Below are positions 1 to 8,919 of a stretch of 64,000 nt of DNA, in pieces. The stretch comes from Massilia sp. Leaf139 (lineage in GTDB: Bacteria; Pseudomonadota; Gammaproteobacteria; Burkholderiales; Burkholderiaceae_D), in the NCBI RefSeq assembly GCF_001424165.1, contig NZ_LMOJ01000012.1, positions 248,863 to 312,862 of the forward strand, in the 5' to 3' direction. Below the pieces are notes generated by a model that did not search any database, was not told the origin of the DNA, and saw only the letters and a program-made list of their open reading frames with translations. Both the position numbers and the translations under genes were made by a program. The stretch's first letter is position 1. Each line of letters opens with the position of its first letter.

Positions 1-51
1 TATTTCGACATGCGTGCGCCGCACCGCGTGGGCTCGAGAGCCCATCCTACT

Positions 52-936
52 CTATCGCGGTTCGGAGTCCGTGCCGAGCTTGCCGGCGTAATCCTTCGCA
101 AACTGCCACGCCACCCGCCCGGAACGCGACCCGCGCCCCAGCGCCCACTGCAGCGCCTCGCCACGCGCCGCCGCGATCTGCTCCGCCGTGCAGCCGAAAC
201 TCGCCAACCAGTGCGCCACGATCCCGAGATAATCCTCCTGCCGGAACGGATAGAACGACAGCCACACGCCGAAACGCTCCGACAGCGAGATCTTTTCCTC
301 GACCGCCTCGCCCGGATGCAGCTCGCCGTCGTCGCCATGTTTATAACCCGTGTTGTCCGACATCTTCTCGGGCATCAGGTGGCGCCGGTTCGAGGTGGCG
401 TAGATCAGCACGTTGTCCGATTGCGTGGCGACGCTGCCGTCCAGCGCTACCTTCAGCGCCTTGTAGCCGGCCTCCCCTTCCTCGAAGGAGAGGTCGTCGC
501 AAAAGATCACGAAGCGCTCGGGACGCGCCGCCACCAGGTCGACGATGTCGGGCAGGTCGGCGAGGTCGGCCTTGTCGACCTCGATCAGGCGCAGGCCCTG
601 TTCCGCGAAGCCGTTCAGGCAGGCCTTGATCAGCGAGGACTTGCCGGTGCCGCGCGCGCCCGTCAGCAGCACGTTGTTGGCGGGCCGGCGCGCCACGAAC
701 TGGCGCGTGTTCTGCTCGATCGCGCGCTTCTGGGCGTCGACGTGCTGCAGGTCGTCGAAGGAGATGCTGGACGCGTGCAGCACCGGCTGCAGGAAGGCGC
801 CGCCGCCGGCGCGCCGGCGCCAGCGGAAGGCGAAGGCGCGCCGGAAGTCCGGCTCGCGTGCGACCGGCGGCAGGATCGCCTCGACCCGCGCCAGCAGCCC
901 CTCGGCGCGGTGCAGGAACTGTTCGAGCGGCGTCAT
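52..936 (-). CDS. DUF815-family P-loop ATPase
   Basis: A 294-residue cytosolic ATPase of the DUF815 type. The Walker A motif GARGTGKS lies at residues 93-100, and a Walker B-like stretch ending in FCDD lies near residue 148. The family is AAA-like and its cellular role is not settled. The start codon is 13 bp downstream of the argJ stop, so the two genes are probably cotranscribed. An argJ-DUF815 pairing downstream of secA is common in Burkholderiales, from memory. A small hairpin (29-44) follows the stop but has no T-run. The name rests on the overall sequence pattern. Confidence 0.85.
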   Translation of the reverse strand: MTPLEQFLHRAEGLLARVEAILPPVAREPDFRRAFAFRWRRRAGGGAFLQPVLHASSISFDDLQHVDAQKRAIEQNTRQFVARRPANNVLLTGARGTGKSSLIKACLNGFAEQGLRLIEVDKADLADLPDIVDLVAARPERFVIFCDDLSFEEGEAGYKALKVALDGSVATQSDNVLIYATSNRRHLMPEKMSDNTGYKHGDDGELHPGEAVEEKISLSERFGVWLSFYPFRQEDYLGIVAHWLASFGCTAEQIAAARGEALQWALGRGSRSGRVAWQFAKDYAGKLGTDSEPR

Positions 937-949
937 GCGCTATCTGCGA

Positions 950-2188
950 TTACGAGCGGTAGTCGGCGTTGATGCTGACGTAGTCGTGCGACAGGTCGCA
1001 AGTCCAGACGGTGGCGCTGGCGTCCCCGCGTTCCAGGGTCACGCGCACCAGGATCTCGGACTGCTTCATGACGCGCTGGCCGTCCGCTTCCTGGTAGTCC
1101 GGATTGCGCCCGCCCGCCTTGGCGACCCAGACGTCGTCCAGGTAGAGATCGAGCTTGCTGACGTCGAGGTCGTCCACCCCGGCATAGCCGACGGCGGCCA
1201 GGATGCGGCCCAGGTTCGGGTCGGAGGCGAAGAAGGCGGTCTTCACCAGCGGCGAGTGGGCGATCGCGTAGGCGATCTTGCGGCACTCTTCCAGCGAACG
1301 GCCCTCTTCCACGGTAATCGTGATGAACTTGGTCGCGCCTTCGCCGTCGCGGATGATCTGCTGCGCCAGGTTGCGCGAGATATCAGTGACCGCATCGCGC
1401 AGCGCCTCGTAGTCGGCGCCAGACGCTTCGTTGACGACCAGGCTGCCGGCGCCGGTGGCGATCAGCATGAAGGAGTCGTTGGTCGAGGTGTCGCCGTCGA
1501 TGGTGATGCTGTTGAAGGAGCGGTCGGCCGCATACTTCACCAGTTCGTCCAGCACCGGCTGCGCCACTTTCGCGTCGAAGGCCAGGTAGCCGAGCATGGT
1601 CGCCATGTTCGGCTTGATCATGCCGGCGCCCTTGCTGATGCCGGTCATGGTGACGGTATGGCCGCCGATGGTCACCGTGGTTGATGCCGCCTTCGGCTGG
1701 GTGTCGGTGGTCATGATCGCTTCGGCCGCGTTGAACCAGTTGTCGGCCGTGAGATTGGCGATCGCGTCCGGCAGGCCGGCGACGATCTTCGCGACCGGCA
1801 GCGGTTCCAGGATCACGCCGGTGGAAAACGGCAGCACCTGCTGCGCATCGCAGCCGAGCAGCTTCGCCACTTCGGCGCAGGTGGCCTGGGCGTTGGCCAG
1901 TCCCGGTTCGCCCGTGCCTGCATTGGCATTGCCGGTATTGACCACCAGCGCGCGGATCGGCTTGCCGCCGTTCTGCACGGCCGCCAGGTTCGCCTTGCTG
2001 ACCTGCACCGGCGCCGCGCAGAAGCGGTTCAGCGTGAACACGCCGGACACGGTGGCGCCATCGGCCAGGCGCATCACCAGGACGTCCTTGCGGTTGGGCT
2101 TCTTGATGCCGGCTTGGGCGAAGCCGATCTCGATGCCGGCGACCGGTTTCAGGTCGGCGGCGACAGGCAGGGGGGAATTCACGGCCAT
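950..2188 (-). CDS. argJ: Bifunctional ornithine acetyltransferase / N-acetylglutamate synthase
   Basis: This 412-residue protein is ArgJ of the cyclic arginine pathway. It moves acetyl from N-acetylornithine to glutamate and in many species also makes N-acetylglutamate from acetyl-CoA. The self-cleavage site is visible: [13 protein letters not shown] spans residues 188-199, and Thr197 is the expected new N-terminal nucleophile. The length matches the family (about 400). The ATG at 2188 follows a weak purine-rich stretch (GAGACC). The next gene upstream on this strand is the glycosyltransferase of the accessory region, not secA as in many relatives. Confidence 0.97.
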   Translation of the reverse strand: MAVNSPLPVAADLKPVAGIEIGFAQAGIKKPNRKDVLVMRLADGATVSGVFTLNRFCAAPVQVSKANLAAVQNGGKPIRALVVNTGNANAGTGEPGLANAQATCAEVAKLLGCDAQQVLPFSTGVILEPLPVAKIVAGLPDAIANLTADNWFNAAEAIMTTDTQPKAASTTVTIGGHTVTMTGISKGAGMIKPNMATMLGYLAFDAKVAQPVLDELVKYAADRSFNSITIDGDTSTNDSFMLIATGAGSLVVNEASGADYEALRDAVTDISRNLAQQIIRDGEGATKFITITVEEGRSLEECRKIAYAIAHSPLVKTAFFASDPNLGRILAAVGYAGVDDLDVSKLDLYLDDVWVAKAGGRNPDYQEADGQRVMKQSEILVRVTLERGDASATVWTCDLSHDYVSINADYRS

Positions 2189-2552
2189 GGTGGTCTCATT
2201 GGAAAGATTTCGAATCCGATATTGTACTGCGCGCGCGGCAGGACGGGCGCAGGAACGCGGCGTCTATCCTTCAGTACGCTTTTAACGTTTCCACAACAAA
2301 TTCCGTGCACTGCAGATGGATGAGTGACTTTCTTATATGTATCGTTAATAACTGGGAACTTTCTAACTCAACGAGCTCTCAGTGAAGATCCCACCTTGGG
2401 GTGTTGAAGTGGTACGCTTCTTTCGCCTTATTCTACGAGTCAATTCACGGTCGCAATAGATTGCACGGCATTACGATAAGTGACTACATGACCGTCTGGT
2501 TCCGGTCAGAAGCGGTCATTGCATAGCAGCGGAGGTAAACGGAGCAAATACG
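2189..2552. promoter_or_regulatory. Upstream region of argJ; start of AT-richer accessory DNA
   Basis: No gene is supported in these 364 bases. The argJ promoter must lie in the first part, but no convincing -35/-10 pair was found. Base composition shifts visibly toward A+T from about 2275. Near 2502-2520 there is a degenerate copy (GGTCAGAAGCGGTCATT) of the dispersed repeat also seen at 2914, 5881 and 6125. Confidence 0.4.
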
Positions 2553-2897
2553 ATGGATGAACCAAGAAAGGACGAGAAATTGGCTAATTTTACCCCTAGG
2601 AATACGCGGGTCACCTGGCTCCTCCGTTCAGCGGCCATCGCGTGTATTTGGGGTGTTGCGATCTATGCTTTAAGCAAATTTCTTAGGGCATATTGGGCAC
2701 CAGAAGCGTGCCTCGATGTGGAGCACGGCAGCTTCGACTATCGCAATTGGCGGTGCTCACAGGAGCAGCAAGACTATATCGATACCGCGCTGAAGGATGT
2801 ACCTGGCTTCTGGTTTGCGCTAATTGCGGTGCTGATAGCGATTGGGCTAACCGTGCTGACAAGACGCCTCGCGAATGCCGAGTCTGCTCATCGTTGA
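2553..2897 (+). CDS. Small membrane protein of unknown function
   Basis: A 114-residue protein with a charged N-terminus, a hydrophobic segment at about residues 27-46, a Cys-containing extracytoplasmic stretch (Cys54 and Cys69) and a second hydrophobic segment at about 85-104. This suggests a two-pass inner-membrane protein with a periplasmic loop of about 40 residues that could hold a disulfide. The ATG follows GGAGGTAAACGGAGC, a good ribosome site. It lies alone in AT-richer DNA next to dispersed repeats, which suggests a recently acquired gene. I do not recognise the family. Confidence 0.6.
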   Translation: MDEPRKDEKLANFTPRNTRVTWLLRSAAIACIWGVAIYALSKFLRAYWAPEACLDVEHGSFDYRNWRCSQEQQDYIDTALKDVPGFWFALIAVLIAIGLTVLTRRLANAESAHR

Positions 2898-2913
2898 ATC
2901 GCGAAGATCCGCT

Positions 2914-2954
2914 ATTGGTCGGAAGCGGACGCTACAAAAGGTCTGTAATCGGCC
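2914..2954. repeat. Degenerate dispersed repeat (GAAGCGGACGCTAC type)
   Basis: The segment reads GGTCGGAAGCGGACGCTAC followed by a GTCTGTAATCGG tail. The same core and a similar tail occur at 5881-5931, and weaker versions at 2502, 3114 and 6125. All copies lie between accessory genes. The rest of the gap 2898-3190 contains no gene. Confidence 0.55.
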
Positions 2955-3190
2955 CATAGCAGTCATCAGCCCAGCATTGCGGAGCATCGTGTTGGCCAAT
3001 TGCCACATCGGATTTAGCCGGTCTGTAAATCGCAGTGCCGCTGGTTGCTATAGGAACGTACGCTAGTTAAGGGCTGTAACTCAGCTGGTTGTGCCTGTTC
3101 ACCGAATGCACGGTGGGTCGAAAGCGTGCCCGCATTAATGCGGAACTTACATCAATGACAGTTGTAGCCATTACAAACGAACTTAGCTCA

Positions 3191-4408
3191 TTAATTGTGT
3201 CGCGCAGCGGCATCGTAAAGAGCCAAGTATTGGTTTACCATCCGGTCAATACCATGGTGTTGTTCGACGAACTTGCGGCCGGCTGCGCCATGCCGTTTTC
3301 CCATATCCGGTTTCTGAACATACTCAGCAATTGCTTCTACGAGATACGTGGGACATGGAGATTCTAGCAACATACCGGTAATGTTTTCCTTGACGATATC
3401 GGGAAGTCCGCCCACACGGGAAGCAATTACCGGCACTCCGGTTGCCATCGCTTCCAGCACCGCTACGGGCATTGCTTCCGAGAGTGACGGCAGTACAAAC
3501 ACGGAGAATGTTTTCATAATTTCCGCGATGTCATTGCGAGCCCCTGGGATAGATACAAGATGAGAAATCCCCAAGGCGGATATTTTTTTCTTCAATGGCG
3601 TCAACAGCGGCCCATCGCCAATAATGGTGAGTGACAGTTCCTGCCTGCTCCCCCTAAATCGGTCTAGCAAAAGGACAAAGGCATCGACAAGGGCGGCCTG
3701 ATTTTTCACCTCAGACACACGACCTACCGTCCCGATCACGAAACGGTTTGGCTGGGAGGCGTGTACAGGCCTTGGGGGAAGCTGCGTCGAACCTGGTGAG
3801 AATTTGTCCGTATCGACTCCGTTTGAAATACAGGAGATTTTCGACCGGGGTACGCGAACGACGTCTGCAAGCCAGCTTTGCAAGTCACTGGACACCGCAA
3901 TGCAGGAATGCATCAGCAGTGCCATCACACGGCGTAATACGTTGTACTTGAGATTACGTCCGTCTGCTTCGTTCAGATTACGACCATGTTCGGAATGGAA
4001 GCGGATCGGCACGCTTGCGAGCATTCCAGTTGCCGTATATTCGACGGCGCTTATGCAGTAGGTATGCAAGATTGTTGGACGTAGCGTTCTGAGCAGTTTC
4101 CAGAGTCTGAGGTGCGCAGAAAGGCCCAGACCGGCTGGTTTATTGAGGCTATAGACAGGGGTGCCGGTGCCCTCGATTTTGTCCACAAAAGCGGAATATC
4201 CGCTGATGCAGATGATAGCATGGCGATATCTCTGTCGAGGGATGCGGCGGACACACTCAGCAAGCAGCATTTCCAGTCCACCAAAATCGAACCGGTATAT
4301 GACGTGCACGATAAGCGGCGCATCCGTCCATGCAGCATCGGGCAAGCCTGTCCTTGCTCGGATGGTTCTTGTCTGTTCAGCCGTTTTATTTTTTCGCCAC
4401 ATCGCCAT
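3191..4408 (-). CDS. GT4-family glycosyltransferase (TIGR03088-like)
   Basis: A 405-residue GT-B fold retaining glycosyltransferase. The N-terminal domain carries the donor-independent glycine motif FDFGGLE (residues 40-46). The C-terminal domain has the GT4 nucleotide-sugar signature with Glu311 and Glu319 in an E-x7-E pattern. The N-terminal half (HVIYRFDFGGLE, HSEHGR, SNGVDT) resembles the sugar transferases associated with PEP-CTERM/EpsH exopolysaccharide loci. The sugar and acceptor cannot be read from sequence. It starts 17 bp after the radical SAM gene stop, so the two form an operon. GC is lower than in the housekeeping genes nearby, consistent with horizontal transfer. No other polysaccharide genes lie beside it. 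Confidence 0.88.
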   Translation of the reverse strand: MAMWRKNKTAEQTRTIRARTGLPDAAWTDAPLIVHVIYRFDFGGLEMLLAECVRRIPRQRYRHAIICISGYSAFVDKIEGTGTPVYSLNKPAGLGLSAHLRLWKLLRTLRPTILHTYCISAVEYTATGMLASVPIRFHSEHGRNLNEADGRNLKYNVLRRVMALLMHSCIAVSSDLQSWLADVVRVPRSKISCISNGVDTDKFSPGSTQLPPRPVHASQPNRFVIGTVGRVSEVKNQAALVDAFVLLLDRFRGSRQELSLTIIGDGPLLTPLKKKISALGISHLVSIPGARNDIAEIMKTFSVFVLPSLSEAMPVAVLEAMATGVPVIASRVGGLPDIVKENITGMLLESPCPTYLVEAIAEYVQKPDMGKRHGAAGRKFVEQHHGIDRMVNQYLALYDAAARHN

Positions 4409-4425
4409 ATTGCGCAGTTGGCGCC

Positions 4426-5559
4426 TTACGCCCTATATTTACCAACGGATCGTGCATCCCGCATGATCCGATCACCGGCGCCACAATGACAGTTTGGACA
4501 GTCAACCGAAAATGCGGCACGTGAAGCTGCAGCATGTGTCGGCGTGTACAGCATGTCGCGCAGTCGCATGTCATGCAAGTTTCCAAGCTTGAACGTGACG
4601 TAGCACAGCTGCACCGTACCATCTGCGCCCACCCAGATCATTTCACGCGCGGCACAGGGAACCTTCATTTTCGATCCGAGCAGCAACCAATCCGGCATCG
4701 AACGAATCGCTTCAGGTGTGTGACGAATCATCTCGGGGTACTGTTCTTTTAACGTCAGCAATTCATTGATAACGACATCAATCGCTTCCCTGTCCTCATC
4801 GCGGAATTGAAGTTCGCGATCCGGACCCTCCGTAAAGTACGGCAGGGAGTAGTGCACCATATCGACCTGCAAGGTCGTATTGTACTTGCGCGCAAATTCG
4901 AATGCCTCACGAAGAGATTCCCGATTACAGGTTTGGCGCCGCAGTAACCAGTTGAGCTGCATCTTGACTGTATTGCCATACTTTTGCCTGACATCGGCAA
5001 TACTCGCCTCCATTCGCTTGGCGCGCCCCGGCCTTTGGGTATATTCGTCGTATTCAGCGCCAACTCCGTAAAAACCGATGGACAGGTCTCTCAGCCCTGC
5101 CGCATACAGCTCGTCGATTCGAGAGGAGAGGACGATCGCATTGGTGGTTACCATAGGCGAAAGCCCAATTTCTTTGCAATAGGCGACAATCTTTGTAAGA
5201 TCCGGGTGAAGTAGAGGTTCGCCGCCGTAGAGCCGGACGTTGTAGATGCCTGCTTCTTTGGCATCGTCGAGCACGTCCTGGATGTGTTCCCAGCTCAACT
5301 GCGAACCTGCCATGAAATCCCGGCCGTATTTACAACCCTGGCAGCGCAAATTGCAATAACTTGTTAAAGCGAGCATGATCAGATGGGGACTTGGTCGAAT
5401 TACCGAAGGAGCAATCCTTCCAACCGAATGTTGTTGCCTCAACATCCAGGTTTCTACCTTGATAGCCGCATCTCGGACGGCAGGTTGGGTTCGAAGAGCT
5501 TCACCCACCTGTTGGCGCATCGCATTCCACAAAACGTTAAAAATTTTTCCGCTTCCCAT
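4426..5559 (-). CDS. Radical SAM protein with SPASM-like C-terminus
   Basis: A 377-residue radical S-adenosylmethionine enzyme. The [4Fe-4S] motif is C-x3-C-x2-C at Cys69, Cys73 and Cys76, and the SAM-binding YGGEP is at residues 111-115. Near the C-terminus Cys302, Cys319, Cys354, Cys357 and Cys359 fit a SPASM/twitch auxiliary cluster. Such enzymes modify peptides, or act in sugar, lipid or cofactor chemistry; the substrate is unknown. The ATG at 5559 follows GAGAAGG at a proper distance. No precursor peptide gene is evident in the neighbouring 600 bp. Pairing with a glycosyltransferase suggests a carbohydrate or glycolipid substrate rather than a RiPP, but this is inference. Confidence 0.88.
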   Translation of the reverse strand: MGSGKIFNVLWNAMRQQVGEALRTQPAVRDAAIKVETWMLRQQHSVGRIAPSVIRPSPHLIMLALTSYCNLRCQGCKYGRDFMAGSQLSWEHIQDVLDDAKEAGIYNVRLYGGEPLLHPDLTKIVAYCKEIGLSPMVTTNAIVLSSRIDELYAAGLRDLSIGFYGVGAEYDEYTQRPGRAKRMEASIADVRQKYGNTVKMQLNWLLRRQTCNRESLREAFEFARKYNTTLQVDMVHYSLPYFTEGPDRELQFRDEDREAIDVVINELLTLKEQYPEMIRHTPEAIRSMPDWLLLGSKMKVPCAAREMIWVGADGTVQLCYVTFKLGNLHDMRLRDMLYTPTHAAASRAAFSVDCPNCHCGAGDRIMRDARSVGKYRA

Positions 5560-6181
5560 GTGGAGTTACCTTCTCAAGTTAACTTTCAGTAATTATTCAA
5601 GAGCAATAACCATGCCACATAGAAAATGTGATTTAATTCAGTGCGTTAAGATTTTCCTGAAAAAACATGTAAAAGATTCCGACACCATAAAATCGTACTA
5701 GACTATAAAGAATGACTCCAGGCGACTGCTTAGTACAGCCACTGCTCAAGGGATCAGGTTCCGCAAATCGGAAGCGACTACAGTAACTAAGAAGAACGCT
5801 GCCGGTGGAAAGAATGTCCTCGTTCACTGAGCATTTTGAGTGTCGGCTCGCGGCTACAACCGTCTTTCTGTAGCGTCCGCACGGGTCGAAAGCGGACGCT
5901 ACACTACGTCTGCAACCGGTCAAAAGCGTCCTTTACAAAAACTAGTATCGAGTCTGAACGAGATGGAAACAATCCCACAAGTGATTGTGTCCGTCTGACA
6001 CCGCTACATCTTCAATATTTGGGGGATGTATAGCTGCAGCTGCTGTTCGATACGGGTTTGGTATCGATCCTGACATTGCTTTGGTGGCCGCAGGGTAGCC
6101 AATTACGCGTACCGCGATGTGCGGTTTCGGCCAGAAGCGGACTCTAAGTGGCGCCTACAAATCTCTAGAAAAAAGTTATTG
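5560..6181. other. Gene-poor region upstream of the radical SAM operon
   Basis: No supported gene in about 620 bases. The promoter of the leftward radical SAM/glycosyltransferase operon must lie near its left end, which is AT-rich. A hairpin-forming repeat lies at 5869-5903. A further degenerate repeat copy at about 6121-6140 lies just before the next gene. Confidence 0.4.
5869..5931. repeat. Hairpin-forming copy of the dispersed repeat
   Basis: TGTAGCGTCCGC (5869-5880) and GCGGACGCTACA (5892-5903) are perfect 12-bp inverted arms around an 11-base loop. The right arm continues into GTCTGCAACCGGTCAAAAGCG. The core equals the copy at 2921-2934. Confidence 0.65.
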
Positions 6182-6631
6182 ATGGAACAGGAATTTGTTC
6201 TCAACCCGATAAACGGCGTTGGCCCCGTTAGCCTTGGCGCGAGTCGAGAAGCGGTCATTGCTGCTCTTGGCACACCAACGGCAAGCTTCTATAAAACGCC
6301 AGACTCAAGATACCCAACGGATGCCTGGTTCGGGAATGGATTCCAGGTGTTCTACGAAGGCGAACAGCCAATGGTCGCGTATATTGAGCTGTCCGAAGGC
6401 TACGACTTTGAGGCGGTTTTGTTCGGGCTGCCGGTGTTTTCGACGACAACGCCGATCCTGATCCGTGAAGTCGGACGTCATTCCAAACTTGATGAAACCG
6501 ATCCAGAACTCGGGTACAGCTACATCTTCCCCTCTCTTGAGCTAGCTTTCTGGAGGCCGGACAACGATGACAACGAAGCCCCTTACTTTTCTACGGTCGG
6601 GATTGGGATGTCGGGCTACTTTTCCGCATGA
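6182..6631 (+). CDS. Hypothetical soluble protein
   Basis: A 149-residue acidic protein without signal peptide or membrane segment. It begins near the motif INGVGPVSLGASREAVIAAL, a pattern often seen in small bacterial proteins of immunity-like or unknown families. I chose the ATG at 6182 because the open frame to its left runs through the dispersed repeat and gives non-protein-like sequence. No strong ribosome site precedes this ATG. The family is not recognised and function is unknown. The AT-richer flanks suggest acquired DNA. Confidence 0.6.
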   Translation: MEQEFVLNPINGVGPVSLGASREAVIAALGTPTASFYKTPDSRYPTDAWFGNGFQVFYEGEQPMVAYIELSEGYDFEAVLFGLPVFSTTTPILIREVGRHSKLDETDPELGYSYIFPSLELAFWRPDNDDNEAPYFSTVGIGMSGYFSA

Positions 6632-7071
6632 GGTGCGGGCGCAGAACATCTGCAATGAGTCGATAGTGGACATACATTGGGCAGTTCGAGCAATGCGACA
6701 GCGCCCGTGTTCGCAAACGGCGTAGTGCCAAAGCTCAAGCACTTCTCCTCAAGACTCTTTGAGTCTTCATTGCAGTGGCGCCTCGGGAAGACCGAACGAT
6801 GCGCTCCAAATTTCCCTCGCCTAGTAACCGCCCGTAGTGTCGGGTTCATTCCCCTTCTTCAGCGCTCCCCTGCGCCTGCCACAAGCACCATTCCCCAAAG
6901 CTTGTCAACTGAGCATTTATAGAGTTAACAAAATACATCAGTGCAATCGTGCGCGAGGGCAACATCCCTATACTCGATCGAGCCCGGTTCACAACCTGTT
7001 CATGGCCGGGCACGTGCCCTTTCCTCACTTGTCGACGGGGGGCGACCATAACCAGAATCAGGAGACGGAAA
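6632..7071. other. Non-coding gap upstream of the peptidoglycan enzyme pair
   Basis: About 440 bases without a supported gene. The transition back to GC-rich sequence occurs near 7000. The promoter for the 7072 gene should lie here, but I could not assign one. GGAGACGG at 7061-7068 is the ribosome site of the next gene. Confidence 0.4.
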
Positions 7072-7806
7072 ATGAAGTTCACCACCAAAGCGCGGCTGCT
7101 CGCCGTGCTGTGTGCCGGCCTTGCCGCCGCGCCCGCCGCGTTCGCCGATGGCCAGCCGCGCCAGCTGACGGCGTCCGCCAAGCTGTACCAGCAGTATTTC
7201 AAGGAAGCGGCGAAGGAGTTCGACGTCCCGGTCGAACTGCTGGAATCGATCGCCTATGCCGAAACGCGCTGGACTTCGCACGTGCCGAAAGGCCGTCTGA
7301 AGAAGAACGGCGAGCCGGAGATCGAGATCGATCCCGATCCGCACCACGGCATGCCGCCCAGCTACGGCATCATGGGGCTGCGCAACGACACCTATTTCGG
7401 CACCTCGCTGACGCAGGGCGCCGCGCTGATCCGGGTCTCGCCCGAGGTCGTCATGACCGATGTGCGCAGCAACATCCGCGCCGCCGCCGCCCTGCTCTCC
7501 CAGTACGGCGCGCGCAAGACCAGGAACTTCCCGCTCGAGGACTGGGAAGGCGCCGTGGCGCGCTTTTCCGGCATCCCGCAGCCCGAGATCGCCCAGATCT
7601 ACACCTATGAGATCCTGACCGCTATCCGCCAGGGCCGCGAAGGCGCAGGCTTCAAGATCAACCAGCGCCACGTGGAGATGGAAAAAGTCTACGGCAAGGA
7701 CAAGCTGAAAAAGCTGTCCGCGCGCCGCATCACGGTCGAGACGGGCGTGCCCGATCCGAAGATCTCGGTGCCCGATTTCGTCGATGCACCGGCCAAGACC
7801 AAATAA
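7072..7806 (+). CDS. Exported lysozyme-fold (transglycosylase SLT-like) protein
   Basis: A 244-residue protein with a signal peptide (residues 1-25, ending AAPAAFA). The mature part has a soluble lytic transglycosylase-like core: ELLESIAYAETRW holds the candidate catalytic Glu, followed by the YGIMGLR segment typical of the fold. The region between is longer and basic/acidic (KKNGEPEIEIDPDP), unlike canonical Slt, so activity is not assured. The ATG at 7072 has GGAGACGG directly upstream; longer upstream extensions lack a signal peptide. It is followed 21 bp later by an exported amidase, suggesting joint action on peptidoglycan in the periplasm or outside the cell. Confidence 0.75.
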   Translation: MKFTTKARLLAVLCAGLAAAPAAFADGQPRQLTASAKLYQQYFKEAAKEFDVPVELLESIAYAETRWTSHVPKGRLKKNGEPEIEIDPDPHHGMPPSYGIMGLRNDTYFGTSLTQGAALIRVSPEVVMTDVRSNIRAAAALLSQYGARKTRNFPLEDWEGAVARFSGIPQPEIAQIYTYEILTAIRQGREGAGFKINQRHVEMEKVYGKDKLKKLSARRITVETGVPDPKISVPDFVDAPAKTK

Positions 7807-7827
7807 CCAGACTGCGGAGACCAATCC

Positions 7828-8850
7828 ATGAAGAAGAATACGAACGGCCTGCTCGCAGGCCTGATGTTGGCCGCCCTCGGCCTGCAGACGCTCCCGGCGC
7901 GCGCGTCGACCGACTATCCGCCGGCGATCTGGAACCCGGCCGCCAGCTGCAACTACTCGGCGCGCACGGCGGCCATCAGCCACGTGACCGTACACACCAC
8001 GCAGGGCTCCTACGCGGGCTCGATTTCCTGGTTCCAGAACTGCCAGGCCGGCGTCAGCGCCCACTACGTGATCCGCTCCTCGGACGGCCAGGTGACGCAG
8101 ATGGTGCGCGAGTCGGACAAGGCCTGGCACGTCGGTAATTCGAACGGCTACACCATCGGCATCGAGCACGAGGGCTATATCAACGCCCCGAGCACCTGGT
8201 ACACCAGCGCCATGTACAACGCCTCTGCGGCGCTGACGCGCGACATCCTCGCCTCGCGCGGGCTGTCGCAAAAGGTGTATGACGGCAGCAGCGGCTGGAA
8301 CGCGGTGCCATCCGACTCGCTCTACAACGTCAAGGGCCACGTCAACTTCGCCAGCCAGAGCCATACCGACCCGGGTTCGGGCTGGGACTGGGCGCGCTAT
8401 AAAACCCTGGTCGCGGGCGGCACGAGCGGCGGTGGCGGCAGCGATGCCGGCCTCACCTGGCCCCTCGTCCAGTACGGGAACACGGGCGAGCGCGTTCGTA
8501 CCATCCAGTACCTGCTGCAGCAATGGGGCTATTCGCTCACGGTGAACGGCAGCTTCGACACGGCGACGCAAACGGCGGTGAAGAACTTCCAGTCCTCGCA
8601 GGGCCTCGGCGCCGACGGCGCGGTCGGCAACGCCACCTGGCCCGCGCTCACCATCGTCACCCAGCAGGGCGACTCGGGCGCCAAGGTACGCGCCGTGCAG
8701 AGCCAGCTGAACGAAAGCGGTTACGGCCTGGTGGTGGACGGCATCTTCGGCGCCGGCACCAACACGGCGGTGCGCAGCTTCCAGTCGTCGAAGGGATTGG
8801 GCGTGGACGGCATCGTCGGCGACAACACCTGGAGCAAGATGGCCTGGTAA
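7828..8850 (+). CDS. Exported N-acetylmuramoyl-L-alanine amidase with two PG-binding domains
   Basis: A 340-residue exported enzyme predicted to cleave the lactyl-amide bond between MurNAc and the stem peptide. Signal peptide 1-26 (ends PARA). Amidase_2 domain about 45-195: zinc ligands His56, His171 and Asp181 (in TDPG) fit the AmpD/T7 lysozyme pattern, with Glu113 a likely catalytic residue. A Gly/Ser linker at about 197-206 leads to two PG_binding_1 repeats (about 211-266 and 283-338), each with a D-G-x-(F/V)-G pattern. It is probably secreted and may act on other bacteria or in wall remodelling. Rho-independent terminator follows at 8885. Confidence 0.92.
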   Translation: MKKNTNGLLAGLMLAALGLQTLPARASTDYPPAIWNPAASCNYSARTAAISHVTVHTTQGSYAGSISWFQNCQAGVSAHYVIRSSDGQVTQMVRESDKAWHVGNSNGYTIGIEHEGYINAPSTWYTSAMYNASAALTRDILASRGLSQKVYDGSSGWNAVPSDSLYNVKGHVNFASQSHTDPGSGWDWARYKTLVAGGTSGGGGSDAGLTWPLVQYGNTGERVRTIQYLLQQWGYSLTVNGSFDTATQTAVKNFQSSQGLGADGAVGNATWPALTIVTQQGDSGAKVRAVQSQLNESGYGLVVDGIFGAGTNTAVRSFQSSKGLGVDGIVGDNTWSKMAW

Positions 8851-8884
8851 GGCATTGGCCCGCGTGCGGCGCGGGCTGGATAGT

Positions 8885-8917
8885 ACGGCCCGGCGCCTCC
8901 AGTGCCGGGCCGTTTTT
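8885..8917 (+). terminator. Rho-independent terminator after the amidase gene
   Basis: Perfect 10-bp stem ACGGCCCGGC / GCCGGGCCGT with a 9-base loop, then TTTTT. It sits between convergent genes and its stem may also slow leftward transcription. Confidence 0.9.
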
Positions 8918-8919
8918 CG

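Noticed and set aside
3066..3140. tRNA-like string with a D-arm-like CTCAGCTGGTT and GGGTCGAAAG
   Set aside because: No acceptor stem, anticodon arm or T-arm can be completed in the right spacing. The GTCGAAAG part belongs to the dispersed repeat.
7828..8850. Amidase considered as a phage endolysin
   Set aside because: It has a signal peptide, and no holin, phage structural or integrase gene lies nearby.
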